Below are positions 23,101 to 34,027 of a stretch of 64,000 nt of DNA, piece after piece (positions within the stretch are counted from its first letter, which is position 1; the number at the start of each line of letters is the position of its first letter). This stretch comes from Oegoconia quadripuncta (Eukaryota > Arthropoda > Insecta > Lepidoptera > Autostichidae). A program made the position numbers and the translations under genes. Under the pieces are notes generated by a model. That model was not told the origin of the DNA and ran no database searches. It was given only the letters and a program-made list of their open reading frames with translations. The DNA is taken from NCBI GenBank assembly GCA_949316235.1, contig OX438748.1:1925001-1989000 (forward strand), given 5' to 3'.

Positions 23101-26100
23101 AACTGGCGATATAAACCTGCACCCGCACCACATCGCGGAGGCCTATGTGAAAACTTGCGCAAGATTTGGCAACATGATCGAAGTACGCACTGGATTTAGG
23201 TAAATATTGCATATCCAAATTGTCGTAGTATTTAACAATAAAGATCTGCAACATAAATTCGCCATTACCGACTATTTCCTATGTATCTTCTATATCAAGG
23301 CTCTCTGCTTTTGGCTGTTTTGTATCACATTCCCTACACTCTCATTTTTTTCTACTTCGACGTCTTTATAACGACGATAAAGTGCTGTTTTTTTTTTATT
23401 TAAAATTAAGCCCAAGCTGATAAAAACCTTGAATGTTATTGGGTTGAACATTTTAATTTAATATTTTTGACATATTTTATATGTACATGTTATTTAAACT
23501 TCTTTTTAATTAATTTGTGAAAATGTGTAATCAATTCATTTGGACATTTATGCTGGTCATGTAATTTTTATTTTAAACCAATTAATATTATTATTTATGT
23601 GCTATTGTTTTAATTATTTTCATGTCTAGACAATCATGAATATTATAATGTATTATATTATATAATAATGATATGTTGACATTATAAAAGTGAGCTATAA
23701 TAAATCTAAATCTATCTTAATATAAATTCATTTCCATTAATTTAACATAACTATTTATTCCTCCTTTCCTCAGGACCCAACACCTCCCAGTCTTCGTTCG
23801 TATGGTGGACCGCGACTCCATCTGGGGCCTCAACAACGGCCTCTCCACTATCATCACGACTACCATTCAGATGAACCTGAACGGTTACACGTTAGTCCTC
23901 CCCGACATGATTGGCGGAAACGGATTCAATCTCGACCACGAACAGTCCGATTTGCCCACGAAGGAGTTGTTCATCAGATGGGTGCAGGCGAACACGTTTT
24001 TGCCGGCGATGCAGTACTCGTTCGTGCCGTGGAATTTTGATAACGAGGTGAGTAAGCAGTACAGGGCACCTCAAATAGACCTGTAAATTTTACTATTCTC
24101 TCACTAATTTAAACCGAGTGTACTATGGCCAAACGCTAAAAAAAACAATGAAGAACGTTTGATTGAAGACCAAGTACCTACATTAATAAAAAAAAAGAAA
24201 TACCTAGATACAGGACGTTTCCAACCGGTCATATCTAAATATATAACTCAAAGGTGACTGACATAGTGATCTATCAACGCCCAGCCCAAACCACTGGACG
24301 GATCGGGCTGAAATTTGGCATGCAGGTAGATGTTATGACGTAGGCATCCGCTAAGAAAGGATTTTGATAAATTCTACCCCCAAGGGGATAAAATAGGGGA
24401 TGAAAGTTTGTATTTTGATAAAATCTTCCACGCGGACGAAGTCGCGGGAGGAAAGCTAGTTGGAAATATATAGGCGAGGCCTATGTTCAGTAATGGACGT
24501 TTTGTGGATGATATGATGATGATGACTTTGACGGTATAAAGTACAGTCGGCAACACAATAGTACCAGGTCTTCATTTGTAAAGGAAAATATAGCGAAATC
24601 CAACAGCAAGACCCTAGAAATCAAGAAACAATATCATAAAAATTAATTAAGTAAATAATGTATCGCGACGTTCAAATTATTACAGCATACAGAGCGTGTG
24701 TCGGACGAGATAAATAAATTAAATATGTATGGGCAACTAATCAAGATAATAGTTAATTGTATCAGGCACTAACATCACAAATTGCACAGGATTCAATTGA
24801 TTAAAGATCAAATCAAATCAAAAAACATTTTATTTCATAGGATAAAATTATCACTTGAAAACGTCACTATTAATATTACATTTAATTTACATTACTGCTC
24901 ATTCACAAAGTTGACTCCCCAAAGAAGAACGATCAAAAAACTCTAGGGTTGCTCTTTTAAACAGATTATGGGTTATGATTTGATAATTATATGAATTATA
25001 AGACAGCTATGTCCATGCTTGCTTATCATTCAAGTAGTCAGTGATTTTATAATAGCCTTTTGCTAATAGTTTCTGTTTTACGATTGCTTTAAATTTATTT
25101 TGCCCTTTGAAGGATTTACTAACTTTGTGAAGTCGGCTAACATAAACAGATAACTGGTTCTTATTCCTTGTATTAACATTGTGCCTATCACTATTTTTAG
25201 CGAATAAGGTTATATTTTTTTTTGCATATAACAAATTCTCATAAATGTATCGAGATGCCATTGTTAAGATATTAATTTCCTTAAACTTATCTCTAAGAGA
25301 CACTCTAGGTCCTAATTTAAAATACATGGTATTGGTATTACCGAGGCAGCTAACCACAGATAGAACAAACTAAAAGGAAGCTGTCAAAGTGACAAATCAT
25401 ATAAGGAATGCCACCTACCTACCTACTCATCTAATATTATAAATGCGAAAGTTTGAAAGAAAGAAAGAAAGAAAGAAAAATTTATTTAAACCCATCTCAT
25501 GACACAAACAATCAGGTACAAATATTACACAGTCGAGACACATGCAAAAAATAACATTCTGTTTGCCATCTAATTGTCGGTGCCGCAAGGTGGAGTCAAA
25601 AAGGTCTCCAACTCAGCATGGGTTGTAGCCGTTCACTACAACGCTGGTTTTCAGTGGAGCCTCCAAATGACGCACGGACACTGGTCAACAAATGTACACA
25701 CAAATAACAATTACAATTAATAGGAGTAATCAGCAAGATGCGATGAGAGGATACATACGTGTATACATCTCTTTCTCTCAATAATAAAATGATCTCCTTA
25801 ACAATAATACACCCTATTATATACCATTATATAACAAACCTACTTGTTATAGAAACAGTATTATGAGTAAATAATGAGTAAATAAAATAATAATAATATA
25901 TACATAACATACCATAACAACCTATTGTAATTTCCGGCAGTCAACGTGAGAAAGACACTAGCTTTACATGGTCAATATCGTCATTCATTCATTAGACAGA
26001 GAAAACTCGGGCTTTTTGGCGGGAACCCGGCGAGTGAAGTAGCATTTTTCTTTATAGTTCTTATTATTTGTGCATTCTGATGTGCATTTGGATGTTTATT

Positions 26101-29100
26101 TGTTTGTTGCTCAATCACGGCGAAACGGTTGAACGGATTTGGATGAAATTTGGTATATAGGTAGGATATATCCTGGATTATGATATAGGATACTTTTATC
26201 CCGACAAAGTGAGTAGTTCCGGCGGGATAATCAAATTAAATATAGTTATAACATTTTCCACGCAGGCGAAGTCACGGGCGGAATGCTAGTTCCTCACCTC
26301 CTCAATCACCTGATGTTAAGTGAAGATGAGGTCGAAGGTGGAAGTGTACTGACCCGGAAACCTTAACACATTTGGGGACTGGCTATCTTATCTTTGACAA
26401 CCGGAACACAACATTGCTATGAACATTGCTGCTTGGCGACAAATTTATTTTCAATCGAACTAAACTCACTGACAGGGTTTTCAAGTTGCCCCCTGTAGAC
26501 CACCAACCTAACTTAATGACTATTTAAAGCGGTTAAAGTTTAATGATAAGGCCGCCAAATTGTACTGTCCCCTTTTTTATTTATATTTGTGTTACATTTC
26601 TTATTTTTGTGCAATAATGAAAATTTTGTTTGTTTCTTTAAACAACAATATATAAACAAGCGGTCATGTAAACCGATCAATGTACCATGCCTTTAATTGT
26701 ATTCTACAATCTCATTCAACTCATCCACGGCAATTAACATCCATTTACATAAACGGTTAAATTATTTATTTACAATTCAAATCACTTATACAAAATAGGT
26801 ATACAACAAGTCCTTAATTAATGGAGAATGGTTTGGTTTTTACGCGCTGGTGCGTTCTTGTATTACGCGACCCCTGTCAACGGTTACTTTGAAATACAAT
26901 TACCTACACGACATGGAAGACAACGGTGGAATCGATTAATAATTTTCTGAATGTAAACATTTAATTAATTGTTAGGAAATTGAAATGACATATAAGTCTC
27001 TACTAACGCAGCCCTTTGAGCTGGATCTTTGTCTTTACTAGGAACACGGAATAAATATCAATCCCTTTTGGTATCGAGTACTTTTATCTGGTTCCCGATC
27101 CGATCAGTGTTTTCGATATTTGTACCCATTACTGACGACCGATTGGTATAGTGGATAGTGACCCTGTCAGCGAAACCAACGGTTGCGGGTTCGAATCCCG
27201 CGAGGGGTAAATGTTTGTATGATGAATACGAACATTTATTCCCGAGTCTTGGATGTTTATATAAATATTTATGTATGTATATCCGTTATCTAGTATCCAT
27301 AGCACAGCTTTGCTTAGTTTGGGACTAGATGATTGGTGTAAATGTCCGAATTATTTATTTATTTATTTTATTATTTATTACTCATATGTAATATTGGTGT
27401 AGTGGTTAGAACTCTGACCACTATACCAAATGGTCGCGGGTTCGAATCCCGCTATGGGCATATGTTTGTATGATGAATACTAACATGTGTTCCCGAGTTA
27501 TGGATGTTTTTCATTTATACATGAATTTATTTAAAAAAAAATTGTATTTGTGTAGTTTATCAACTATCTGGTATCCATAACACAAGCCTCTTACTGTGGA
27601 CCTAGATGGCGTTGTATGTTTGTGCAAAGACATTTATTATTATTATTGTTATTTGTTTCTAGACTGTAGAAATAAGCAAGAAGTACACAGAACTGCACGC
27701 GGAATATGCGGAGACGATATATGCGGCCATGCAAGCGTCGGTGGACAACGGTTCGCCTGTCACTGCGCCGCTGTGGTGGATCGCACCCACGGACCAGGAG
27801 GCACTACTTATTTGGGATGGTGAGTTACTTAAAATATCTTAGTTAGTATCTTAAAGGGATAGGGAAAGGTTAGAGGCATTCGAGATGTGGTGCTGGAGAC
27901 GAATGGAGGGAATAAGCTGGACCGAGAAGAGAACAAATGAAGAGGTGTTAATGATGGTAAAGGAGAAGAGATGCCTGTTAGCCACAGTTGAGAACCGAAG
28001 AGGAAAGATGATAGGTCACTTGATACGACACGATATTTTTTTGAAGAACATAATTGAGGGAAAGATTGAAGGAAAGAGAGGAAGGGGAAGACCTATAGGC
28101 GTAATTACTTTGACCAAGTGAAAGAGAAGGTGAATGTCGTGTCGTACCAAGAGGTTAAAACGAGGGCGGAAAGTAGAGAGACATGGTCGTTACTCCACCG
28201 ACAAGAGCATAGCTCTTAAATTGAAGAGAGAGTATCTTACAGGAGTCAGTAGATAAAGCTATGGAGATGTCTTTGGATGACAAGACGCCTGTAATAGGTC
28301 ACACTAAAAGTTTTGCGTAACTTAAAAAAACAACATGTTATAAACAAAATGTTATGTTTATTGCTTTTCAAAATACTCTCCTTTACATTTTAAACATTTT
28401 TCATGCGATCGAACAATTTTTTAAAACAGGAGGACCACAGATCTGAAGGCATGTTTCCTGTGTGCTAATTGAAAGCAATCACTGCCTCTTCGGAGTTGGT
28501 AAAAGTGAAACCTTGCAAGTCGTTTCAAAAAATATAACATTCGAAATTCAAATAGTTCACAAGAAAAGAAAAATGATCCTGTGGGTTTATTGCTCCGCTT
28601 ATTTTCCCACAGATGATTTCCCTGAAACGGTGGTAGCTTGGACATACTGACTGACCGAAGTGCATGTTTTATTTCCAATACCGACCGATTGGTGTAGTGG
28701 ATAGTGAACCTGTCAGCGAAACCAACGGTTGCGGGCTGGAATCCCGCGAGGGGTAAATGTTTGTGTGACGAATACGAACATTTCTTCCCGAGTCATGGAT
28801 GTTTATATAAATATTTATGTTTTACTTTATATATTGATTTAAATTGACATTCAACCAATGATATCATGTATCTTACGTTGAAATATATGCTTGAAGTTTG
28901 AAGTTTTTGAAGTTTCCGATTAGCTAGAAGTGCAAACCTTTTAGTTTGTCCCATGTACAGTGGAAATGGATCGCCGTCACTGGAAACGTAGGGAATTAAC
29001 CATACAGGCGTCAGTGGGCAAAGTCATTTGAGCGTCGGAAGACAAATGGGATAACCTATCACCACGCCTCTCGCTGTGATATTACACTCCCACTGAGTAG

Positions 29101-32100
29101 GACGAATTGCTGATTTGGGACAGTAAGTTACTCCAAATGGTCGAGACGATATTGCCCAAAGCATGTAACGCCTCGCTGCTGGCCAGCTTGCTCATTTGAA
29201 ACTGTTCTACTACAAATATTTAACCGCCTCCGTGGCTCAATGTAAACAACGTTGGGTTTACGATTCGGAGGTCGCGGGTTCGATCCCCAGCGGGGTACAT
29301 GTTTTAAGTACTCGGTTTGGTTGGTGGTAGGGCATTTTAGATGCCCGCCTGGCTAGCTACCACCATCTTATCTAAATCTGCCGCCAAGCAGCAATGTTAA
29401 TAGCATTGTTGTGTTCCGGTTGTCAGAGATAAGATAGCCAGTCCCCCAAATGTGTTGGTGTTTCCGGGTCAGTACGCTTCCACCTTCGACCTCATCTTCA
29501 CTTAACATCAGGTGTGATTGAGGTCAAGTACAAACCCGTCGTGCATAAAAAAAAAAAAAGGGAAAATCCACTATTCCATGAAAGATTTCTTGAATGATAA
29601 ATCTGCTTGATTGTTTCTGGTTGTTACTGAGCGGGAAAACAGCACCTATTCTAAATTTGCAGTTGTTAATTTGCCTTTATATTTGATATTATTTCTGACT
29701 TTTCTGAAACTGTATTTTCTTATCTGTTGTGCAATAAAGTGTATTTGTATTGTATTGTATTGTATTATTATTGACTCTATGTGTTGAATAATGTATGAAT
29801 GACTGAATATAATTCATGTACCTACATGTTTTAACCTAATTTCATTTCAATTTGACATTTTTATTTACCCATTTCAATCGTATTTTACAATTTTAACATT
29901 GTCCTTAATAATTGACATGGAATTATAATATTAATTTTCGAAACTAAGCTAATGGGTATCTACTGTAATATATTTGTTTTTTTGCAAAAAATTCCTACCA
30001 TCTTAGATAAATAAATTTAAATAAATAAATAAATCTCTTTATTTCATGTATATATCAGCACTTTAACAATGAAGTTCTGCCAACTGTACTAGTTTTCAAT
30101 GTGTTACAGTAGGCAGTTTCTTCCCAAAAATAGTCTTAGTTTTTATTTAGACAAAACAATGATATAGTTGACATAATTGATCAAAGAGAAAATTTAAAAT
30201 TTTTAACTTTAAGCCTATGTATCTTAGTTAACTAACTAACCATTTTTTTTTGTATGCCAAAATGGTAGATCACAGTGTTACTTATACCATAATATTTACT
30301 AACATCTTTTATACTTGTGTTTCACATAAATAAATTGAATTCAATTGAACAAATGGACGAGTAGCATTAGCTAAGTTTTATAACAAAATGAGATAATATA
30401 TGTGTTAGTATGTAGTTCACTCCAAAGAAGTATCCTCACAATCATAAGAATTTCTATATAAGTATCTGCTAGGTCCTATGACGACAGTGTGACCATAGGA
30501 AGCCGAAGCTCGTACCCACATCTGTCACAATTACGTCATTAAAAGAATTTATCCCTCATAGCATTCCAGACTTAGCTTAAAGTACAAAATCTTCGAAATT
30601 AAACAACCGATGTATATTATGCATTTAAGTAGGACATCTCTAGAATCTACAGATGTCCTACTTAAATTAAACAACCGATGTATATTATGCATTTAAGTAG
30701 GACATCTCTAGAATACTCTAGATAGTTCAAATTGAATTTAGATTACTATGGAGCAGGGATGTTTCGGATGCCGATTTTTTCGCATCCGCGGATGCGGATG
30801 CGGATGCGGAGTTTTGCAGGCTCACATCCGCGGATGCGGATGCGGATGCGGATGTTTAAGATATTATGTAAACAAAGTCTATTAATGAAGAATTAAAACA
30901 ATGATAACGTAATTATTAACATTTTTATTGTAATCAAACACAAACTACTTAGTTTAATAAAAAAAATAAGTACTACTTATTTTTATGTTAAATAAAAAAG
31001 ATGATTAGATAAAAAAATATGTTGAATAAAAAATGAAGGAGGTAATAATTTTTTTAAATTGTTTCAAATTTTTATATTAATAATTAAAATTAAAAATGGG
31101 CGCATTATATTTTATAAAAAGTAGTTTTATAAATTTACCTTGCGATCTTATGGATATTAGTCTAAGGAATATAAAGTTTTCTTGTAAACTCTTCTTCTTC
31201 ACTTTAACTTCACAGCGCAAACAAACACGTAATAGTATTCACTCACTAGCAAGAAACAAATGATGCACTAGCTACTCGTAAAACAAACAAACGTGTCGAA
31301 TCTTGTTACCAATTTCTTCGCTCCCATTGGTCATTGTCACGTGCGACCGGCACGCGTCAACCACCGGCCCCGCCCAATTTCTTTCTTGTCGCTACTTGTA
31401 TAATATTCGCATCCGCATGAACATTCGCATTGATTAATGCGGATGCGGATGCAGATGCAGATGTCCAAATCAATGCGGATGTTCCGCATTTGCGGATGCG
31501 GATGCGAATGTTCGCAACATCCCTGCTATGGAGAAATTGAAATAGTTTAGTTTCAGTATTGTTTTTGAACTAACTAAACATCTTCTGTTTGGTGTAGTGG
31601 TTAGCAACTCTGACCACTATACCAAAAGGTTGCGGGTTCGAATCCCACTAGGGGCATATGTTTGTGTGATGAATACAGACATGTGTACCCGAGTTATGGA
31701 TGTTTTAATTTATAATAAGTATTTATTTACAAAAAAAAAATGTATTTATGTAGTATATCAACCATCTGGTATCCACAACACAAGCCTATAGTTGCTTACT
31801 GTGGAACTAGATGGCGCTGTGTGTATGTCTAAGGATATTTATTTATTTATCTTCTAAGAAATATTTTCAAGTAATTCTAACAATAATTTCCCCCCCAGAA
31901 TACCTCGTCGGCGAGACTATCATCGTCGCACCAATCCTTCAAGAAGGCGCAACGTCCCGCAACATCTACCTCCCAGCCGGCTCCTGGCTGGAGGAAGGCG
32001 ACCCAGAGAGATCTCACGTAGGCCCCATGTGGTTATACAACCACCCGGCACCGCTAGACGTTCTCCCGTACTTCGTGAGAGAAGACTCGGGCGAGCCTGA

Positions 32101-32176
32101 TGCAGCGAACATTCCTAACGTTGCTGCTACCCTGGTCGTGTTGGGTGTTATCGCTACTCTGTTGAATGGTTTCTAA
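17042..32176 (+). CDS. Gene B: GH31 family glycosidase, MYORG-like, with GPI-type C-terminal tail (first exon not found)
   Basis: Exons 17042-17158, 21019-21225, 21802-22462, 22744-22936, 23090-23199, 23774-24047, 27663-27819 and 31899-32176 (stop TAA) splice in frame to 664 residues plus an incomplete first codon. The first visible exon ([15 protein letters not shown]...) lies 3.9 kb upstream of the next and aligns in phase and position with the equivalent exons of A and C. Catalytic motifs are [23 protein letters not shown] (Asp codon 22917-22919) and RMVDRDSIW (Asp codon 23808-23810). The 274-nt exon carries 18 nt more than in A and C (a 6-residue insertion after GGNGF). The last exon runs past the family end (PYFVRED) into 29 further residues: a small-residue region (SGEPDAAN), then a hydrophobic stretch ([15 protein letters not shown]) and NGF, the usual layout of a GPI-anchor signal. 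Inference: a cell-surface-anchored paralogue. The order and spacing suggest tandem duplication with A and C. Confidence 0.9.
17193..17378 (+). mobile_element. SINE family B
   Basis: 'attagtgtagtgggtaatca' and B box 'gcgggttcgaatccg', then 'tgtgtgatgaata' and a TTTAT tail. It starts 35 bp after gene B's N-terminal exon. Confidence 0.75.
18042..18374 (-). mobile_element. SINE family A, full-length copy
   Basis: Oligo-T plus 'tatgcacgacggttttgta' to the head 'ccccgctggggatcgaaccc' and 'acattgagccactgaggcgg'. It lies in the 3.9-kb first visible intron of gene B. Confidence 0.9.
18420..18785 (+). mobile_element. LINE ORF2 C-terminal remnant (RTE-like)
   Basis: Reads [15 protein letters not shown], then [12 protein letters not shown], as in the C-terminal end of a LINE family also seen at 34805-35190. 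The 3' region is 'aacaggcttgactttatgca'. Stops present. Confidence 0.6.
19135..19312 (-). mobile_element. LINE 3' fragment (family H), copy 1
   Basis: 'tatgagagggcagcaaacga', 'ccgccgcccatggacacccg' and 'gaggaaggtgtaggctcgtt'. The longer copy at 38620-38990 reads on the minus strand as a LINE ORF2 C-terminus. Confidence 0.75.
19405..19842. repeat. 440-bp non-coding repeat, copy 2
   Basis: Second copy of the 10766-11210 repeat in the same orientation, with small deletions and substitutions. Confidence 0.8.
20128..20400 (-). mobile_element. Lepidopteran 'gcgggaggaaagctagt' element, copy 1
   Basis: Starts 'actagctttcctcccgcgac' and includes 'catgccaaatttcagcccga' and 'agtcacctttgagttatata'. It is the reverse complement of 24232-24462. 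The CTAG-type end with a nearby short hairpin is reminiscent of Helitron 3' ends, but the class is uncertain. Confidence 0.55.
20411..20647 (-). mobile_element. SINE family B, full-length copy
   Basis: 'aaatatttcggacacttaca', 'ctatggatactagataatgg', 'cgggattagaacccgcaacc', 'cagggtcactatccactaca'. Minus orientation. Confidence 0.85.
21226..21801 (+). other. Gene B intron, nothing recognised
   Basis: 576-bp AT-rich intron with donor gtaagat and acceptor ccatttaag. It begins with pyrimidine-rich 'gtctgtctctatctgtctgt'. No repeat family was assigned. Confidence 0.6.
23200..23773 (+). other. Gene B intron, nothing recognised
   Basis: 574-bp very AT-rich intron with a strong pyrimidine tract before the acceptor (ctcctttcctcag). 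Confidence 0.6.
24232..24462 (+). mobile_element. Lepidopteran 'gcgggaggaaagctagt' element, copy 2
   Basis: 'atatataactcaaaggtgac' through 'gaaatttggcatgcaggtag' to 'gaagtcgcgggaggaaagct'. It is the inverted counterpart of 20128-20400. Confidence 0.55.
24795..25370 (-). mobile_element. LINE 3' end (Jockey/CR1-like ORF2 C-terminus)
   Basis: Minus-strand reading [19 protein letters not shown], then [19 protein letters not shown] and [16 protein letters not shown]. It ends in a 'gattt' tail (aatcaaatcaaaa on +). It continues the protein seen at 13143-13600. Confidence 0.8.
25458..25485. repeat. (GAAA)n microsatellite
   Basis: About seven 'gaaa' units after 'aatgcgaaagtttg', probably inside a dispersed element. 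Confidence 0.8.
26007..26291 (+). mobile_element. 80-bp repeat fused to a 'ctagt'-ended element
   Basis: 26007-26090 copies 541-620. It continues as 'aatcacggcgaaacggttga' and ends 'cgaagtcacgggcggaatgc tagt', the tail type of 24232-24462. Confidence 0.55.
26292..26452 (-). mobile_element. SINE family A, internal fragment
   Basis: 'cacctgatgttaagtgaaga' to 'aacattgctgcttggcgac'. Both ends are missing. Confidence 0.75.
27134..27372 (+). mobile_element. SINE family B, full-length copy
   Basis: 'gattggtatagtggatagtg' (A box), 'gcgggttcgaatcccgcgag' (B box), 'gactcat/gagtcttgg' region, 'tttgggactagatgattg', TTTAT tail. The acceptor stem does not pair like a tRNA. Confidence 0.85.
27386..27655 (+). 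mobile_element. SINE family C, full-length, abutting a gene B exon
   Basis: 'attggtgtagtggttagaac', 'cgcgggttcgaatcccgcta', '3' signature 'ggacctagatggcgttgta' and a (TTA)n tail. The tail runs straight into the acceptor 'ttgtttctag' of exon 27663-27819. Confidence 0.85.
27870..28250 (+). mobile_element. LINE ORF2 C-terminal fragment (RTE/BovB-like)
   Basis: Open stretch [20 protein letters not shown], then [20 protein letters not shown] and [11 protein letters not shown], the typical end of a LINE reverse transcriptase. It then frameshifts into 'accaagtgaaagagaagg'. Confidence 0.75.
28290..28545 (-). mobile_element. mariner-like transposase C-terminal fragment
   Basis: Minus-strand reading [14 protein letters not shown], then [18 protein letters not shown], resembles the end of mariner-type transposases (…KKWIHRMQKC…). 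It is followed by terminal-repeat-like 'aaaagttttgcgtaa'. Stop codons are present. Confidence 0.5.
28560..28680 (+). repeat. LINE 3'-tail repeat (family J)
   Basis: 'cctgtgggtttattgctccg', 'cccacagatgatttccctga' and 'ggacatactgactgaccgaa' recur at 52738-52850 (-) and 62396-62575 (+). 28830-28910 continues the same family (gacattcaaccaatgatatc). Confidence 0.65.
28681..28826 (+). mobile_element. SINE family B, 3'-truncated copy
   Basis: 'accgattggtgtagtggata', 'gtcagcgaaaccaacggttg', 'aacatttcttcccgagtcat'. It is inserted into family J repeat sequence. Confidence 0.8.
29221..29559 (+). mobile_element. SINE family A, full-length reference copy
   Basis: Best + strand copy: tRNA-like head 'taaccgcctccgtggctcaa' and B box 'gggttcgatccccagcgg', body 'agctaccaccatcttatcta', 3' end 'gtcgtgcat' and an oligo-A tail. 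About 340 bp. Confidence 0.9.
30596..30714. repeat. 51-bp direct duplication
   Basis: 'aaattaaacaaccgatgtat ... ctctagaat' occurs at 30596-30646 and identically at 30664-30714. The 17-bp spacer (ctacagatgtcctactt) is partly the inverse of the unit's 'aagtaggacatct'. Confidence 0.9.
30754..31525. mobile_element. hAT-like non-autonomous element with 8-bp target duplication
   Basis: Terminal inverted repeats CAGGGATGTT / AACATCCCTG are perfect over 10 bp. The flanks CTATGGAG (30746-30753) and CTATGGAG (31526-31533) are an exact 8-bp duplication, diagnostic of hAT-superfamily insertion. Subterminal arrays of 'gcggat' hexamers occur at 30780-30862 and 31404-31512. The interior is AT-rich and has no transposase. 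Confidence 0.9.
31586..31852 (+). mobile_element. SINE family C, full-length copy before gene B's last exon
   Basis: 'gtttggtgtagtggttagca', 'gcgggttcgaatcccactag', 'tgtggaactagatggcgctg' and a TTTA tail. It ends 46 bp before the acceptor of 31899. Confidence 0.85.
31899..32176 (+). CDS. Gene B terminal exon with putative GPI-anchor signal
   Basis: The exon encodes the end of the GH31 C-terminal beta-sandwich ([20 protein letters not shown]...), with the same landmarks as A and C (DVLPYF). It then adds a tail absent from both: a linker rich in Ser, Gly, Asp and Ala, a run of about 15 hydrophobic residues, and the terminal NGF. No charged residue follows the hydrophobic stretch, which favours a GPI signal over an ordinary transmembrane anchor. 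Possible attachment sites are the Ser-Gly pair or the Ala-Ala-Asn group. The acceptor (cccccccag) lies 46 bp after a SINE tail. Confidence 0.75.
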
Positions 32177-32282
32177 GACATTGCATCGAAACAATTGATT
32201 CATTATTACTCACGCAATTCAATTATTGAGATTACATATAGAAATACTGTGTCTATAGGCGGACCTTCCGTCCTAACGCAGT

Positions 32283-32335
32283 GAACATTCCTAACTTTGC
32301 TTCTATCCTGGTAGCGTTAGACTATTTTTAAGATG
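32283..32335 (+). pseudogene. Degenerate repeat of gene B's tail-coding segment
   Basis: About 107 nt after the gene B stop, 'gcagtgaacattcctaactt' followed by 'tatcctggtagcgttag' repeats the tail-coding stretch 'gcagcgaacattcctaacgt ... taccctggtcgtgttgg' of the terminal exon. It has no open continuation. Confidence 0.6.
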
Positions 32336-32659
32336 TTAAACATGATAGTGCAATCAATCAATAATACTGCACTCCTTCAATGTTAAGTTTACAAAGGCAA
32401 AGCATTATCTGTCCAGGAAGGACATACAAAAATGATAGAGACAGATATTTTGAACGCAGAACTATATTGTAAGAAATAGTAAATTAAATTTTTGGACCCG
32501 ACAGTGGGTACGATGGATGAGTTGCTAACAATGGCCGCCGACCGGTGCGAGTTTGAGACGGGGTCCGTTCCCCGCGCCGCACTAGTGTTGAGGTCTGGTT
32601 TTAGGCCGCAACATTATCTAAGTGTCTTATCTTTCACAGTTCCTATATCTACCTACCTA

Positions 32660-32705
32660 CTTCGTGACGCATCGAATATTCCTAATATTGCTGCTATCCT
32701 GAAAA
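32660..32705 (+). pseudogene. Second degenerate tail-like repeat downstream of gene B
   Basis: 'gacgcatcgaatattcctaa' then 'tattgctgctatcctg' again resembles the tail-coding segment ([11 protein letters not shown]). It is more diverged than the copy at 32283. Together they suggest local serial duplication of this short stretch. Confidence 0.45.
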
Positions 32706-34027
32706 TACCGCCAGTCTTTTGGGCACCCTCCCGCACGATTCAGACGTCGAACACGATTTTGACCTCTCATAGTTACGGAGAGTAGAGGGCGTATTCGGTA
32801 CATTTCCGTGTTTTTTTTTTGATTTTATTTCTTAAGTAAGTACACAAAAGTTCACAAATTAATAATGCTATTTATTCATCGTATACATATACTATAACCG
32901 TTACAAAATACACCCATTCAAATATGTTATATACGAATTTGTTACATTTCAATCGCTTCAGTTTATAAGTTGAAGAATTTCATCCCAGACTAAATTACTC
33001 AGTTTCCTATTTCAATGCTCAGGTTGGATGGAAGAGATCTCTTAAAGAGATAAGTCCACCTTTGTACGTGACCTATTGTTTGTACTCTGTTATTATAATA
33101 TTTTGGTACAATAAAGAATATATTATAAATCTAAGGGAGATATCTTTATAAATTAGTACAGGTTCTTAATGTCGCCGCTTTTAAAGCAGTGTGTGTTTAG
33201 CATGTCTCAACCTAACGCTTTAATCAAAAAAGGAAGCGCGTACATTATTGTTCAGCCATAGAAACTGCGTGGTCACACTCCTTGACATACGAGTATCTCC
33301 CTTGAACGGTCAAGACATCATCATAACCATTTTCCCTTCAAATCTATTTCACTTTTAATTTATTTCGTTAGACTTAAGATAGTATGTTTGATACAATAGT
33401 ATCTCGTAAATGTATGTGTAAATAAATATGTTTTAATAAAAGGCAAGTTGATTCATTTCATCACATGCAGCAACTGCATTAGAACACCAGTGTTGAAGCA
33501 GAGCCTCCTCGCGAGAAGGTATAGACCGTTATCCTCCACGAAGGCCCAGTGGCCACCTTTCAGATTTCTTACACCGTCCTTGTTGCTTACACTTGTCTTA
33601 AGCACTGTTTTCAATTGAAAACAGCCAAAACAGCATATTTAACGTGTCCTCCAAAGTACGCAACCTGTATGTACCTATACATACTCGCATGAAAATGACT
33701 TAACGGATATACCTACCTACAGACAGTGTTGGTTAAATTCTCTAATTGAAGGCGAATGCGACGGTGCCTCCAGTGAGTTTCTTTATGTATCTCAGTAATG
33801 CCACAGATTACTAATAAGTTACTAAAGTAAGTAATGCGTAATAAAATTTCACTGCGGTTTTTATGGTCATGTTTTATGAAAGTCGGTTAAGCCGTTTCGA
33901 AGATATTTAGCCTTTAACACATTTGTTTGGCGTATTTGGATGATATCATAGCTTTCAGGGATTTTCTAAAAAGATTGAAGAATGGTTTGGACATCGAGAG
34001 GATGAATGAAGGAAGACTAACGAAAGA

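Noticed and set aside
27134..27210. True tRNA genes at the many 'gcgggttcgaatcccgc' sites
   Set aside because: A and B boxes are present, but the acceptor stems do not pair and the same flanking body recurs at every site, so these are SINE heads.
28290..28545. Active mariner transposon
   Set aside because: Only a C-terminal scrap with stop codons is visible; no DDD core or second terminal repeat was found.
32492..32785. 97-residue ORF (MDPTVGTMDELLTMAADRCE...) as a gene
   Set aside because: No recognisable family, no splice partners, and part of it is a degenerate repeat of gene B's tail.
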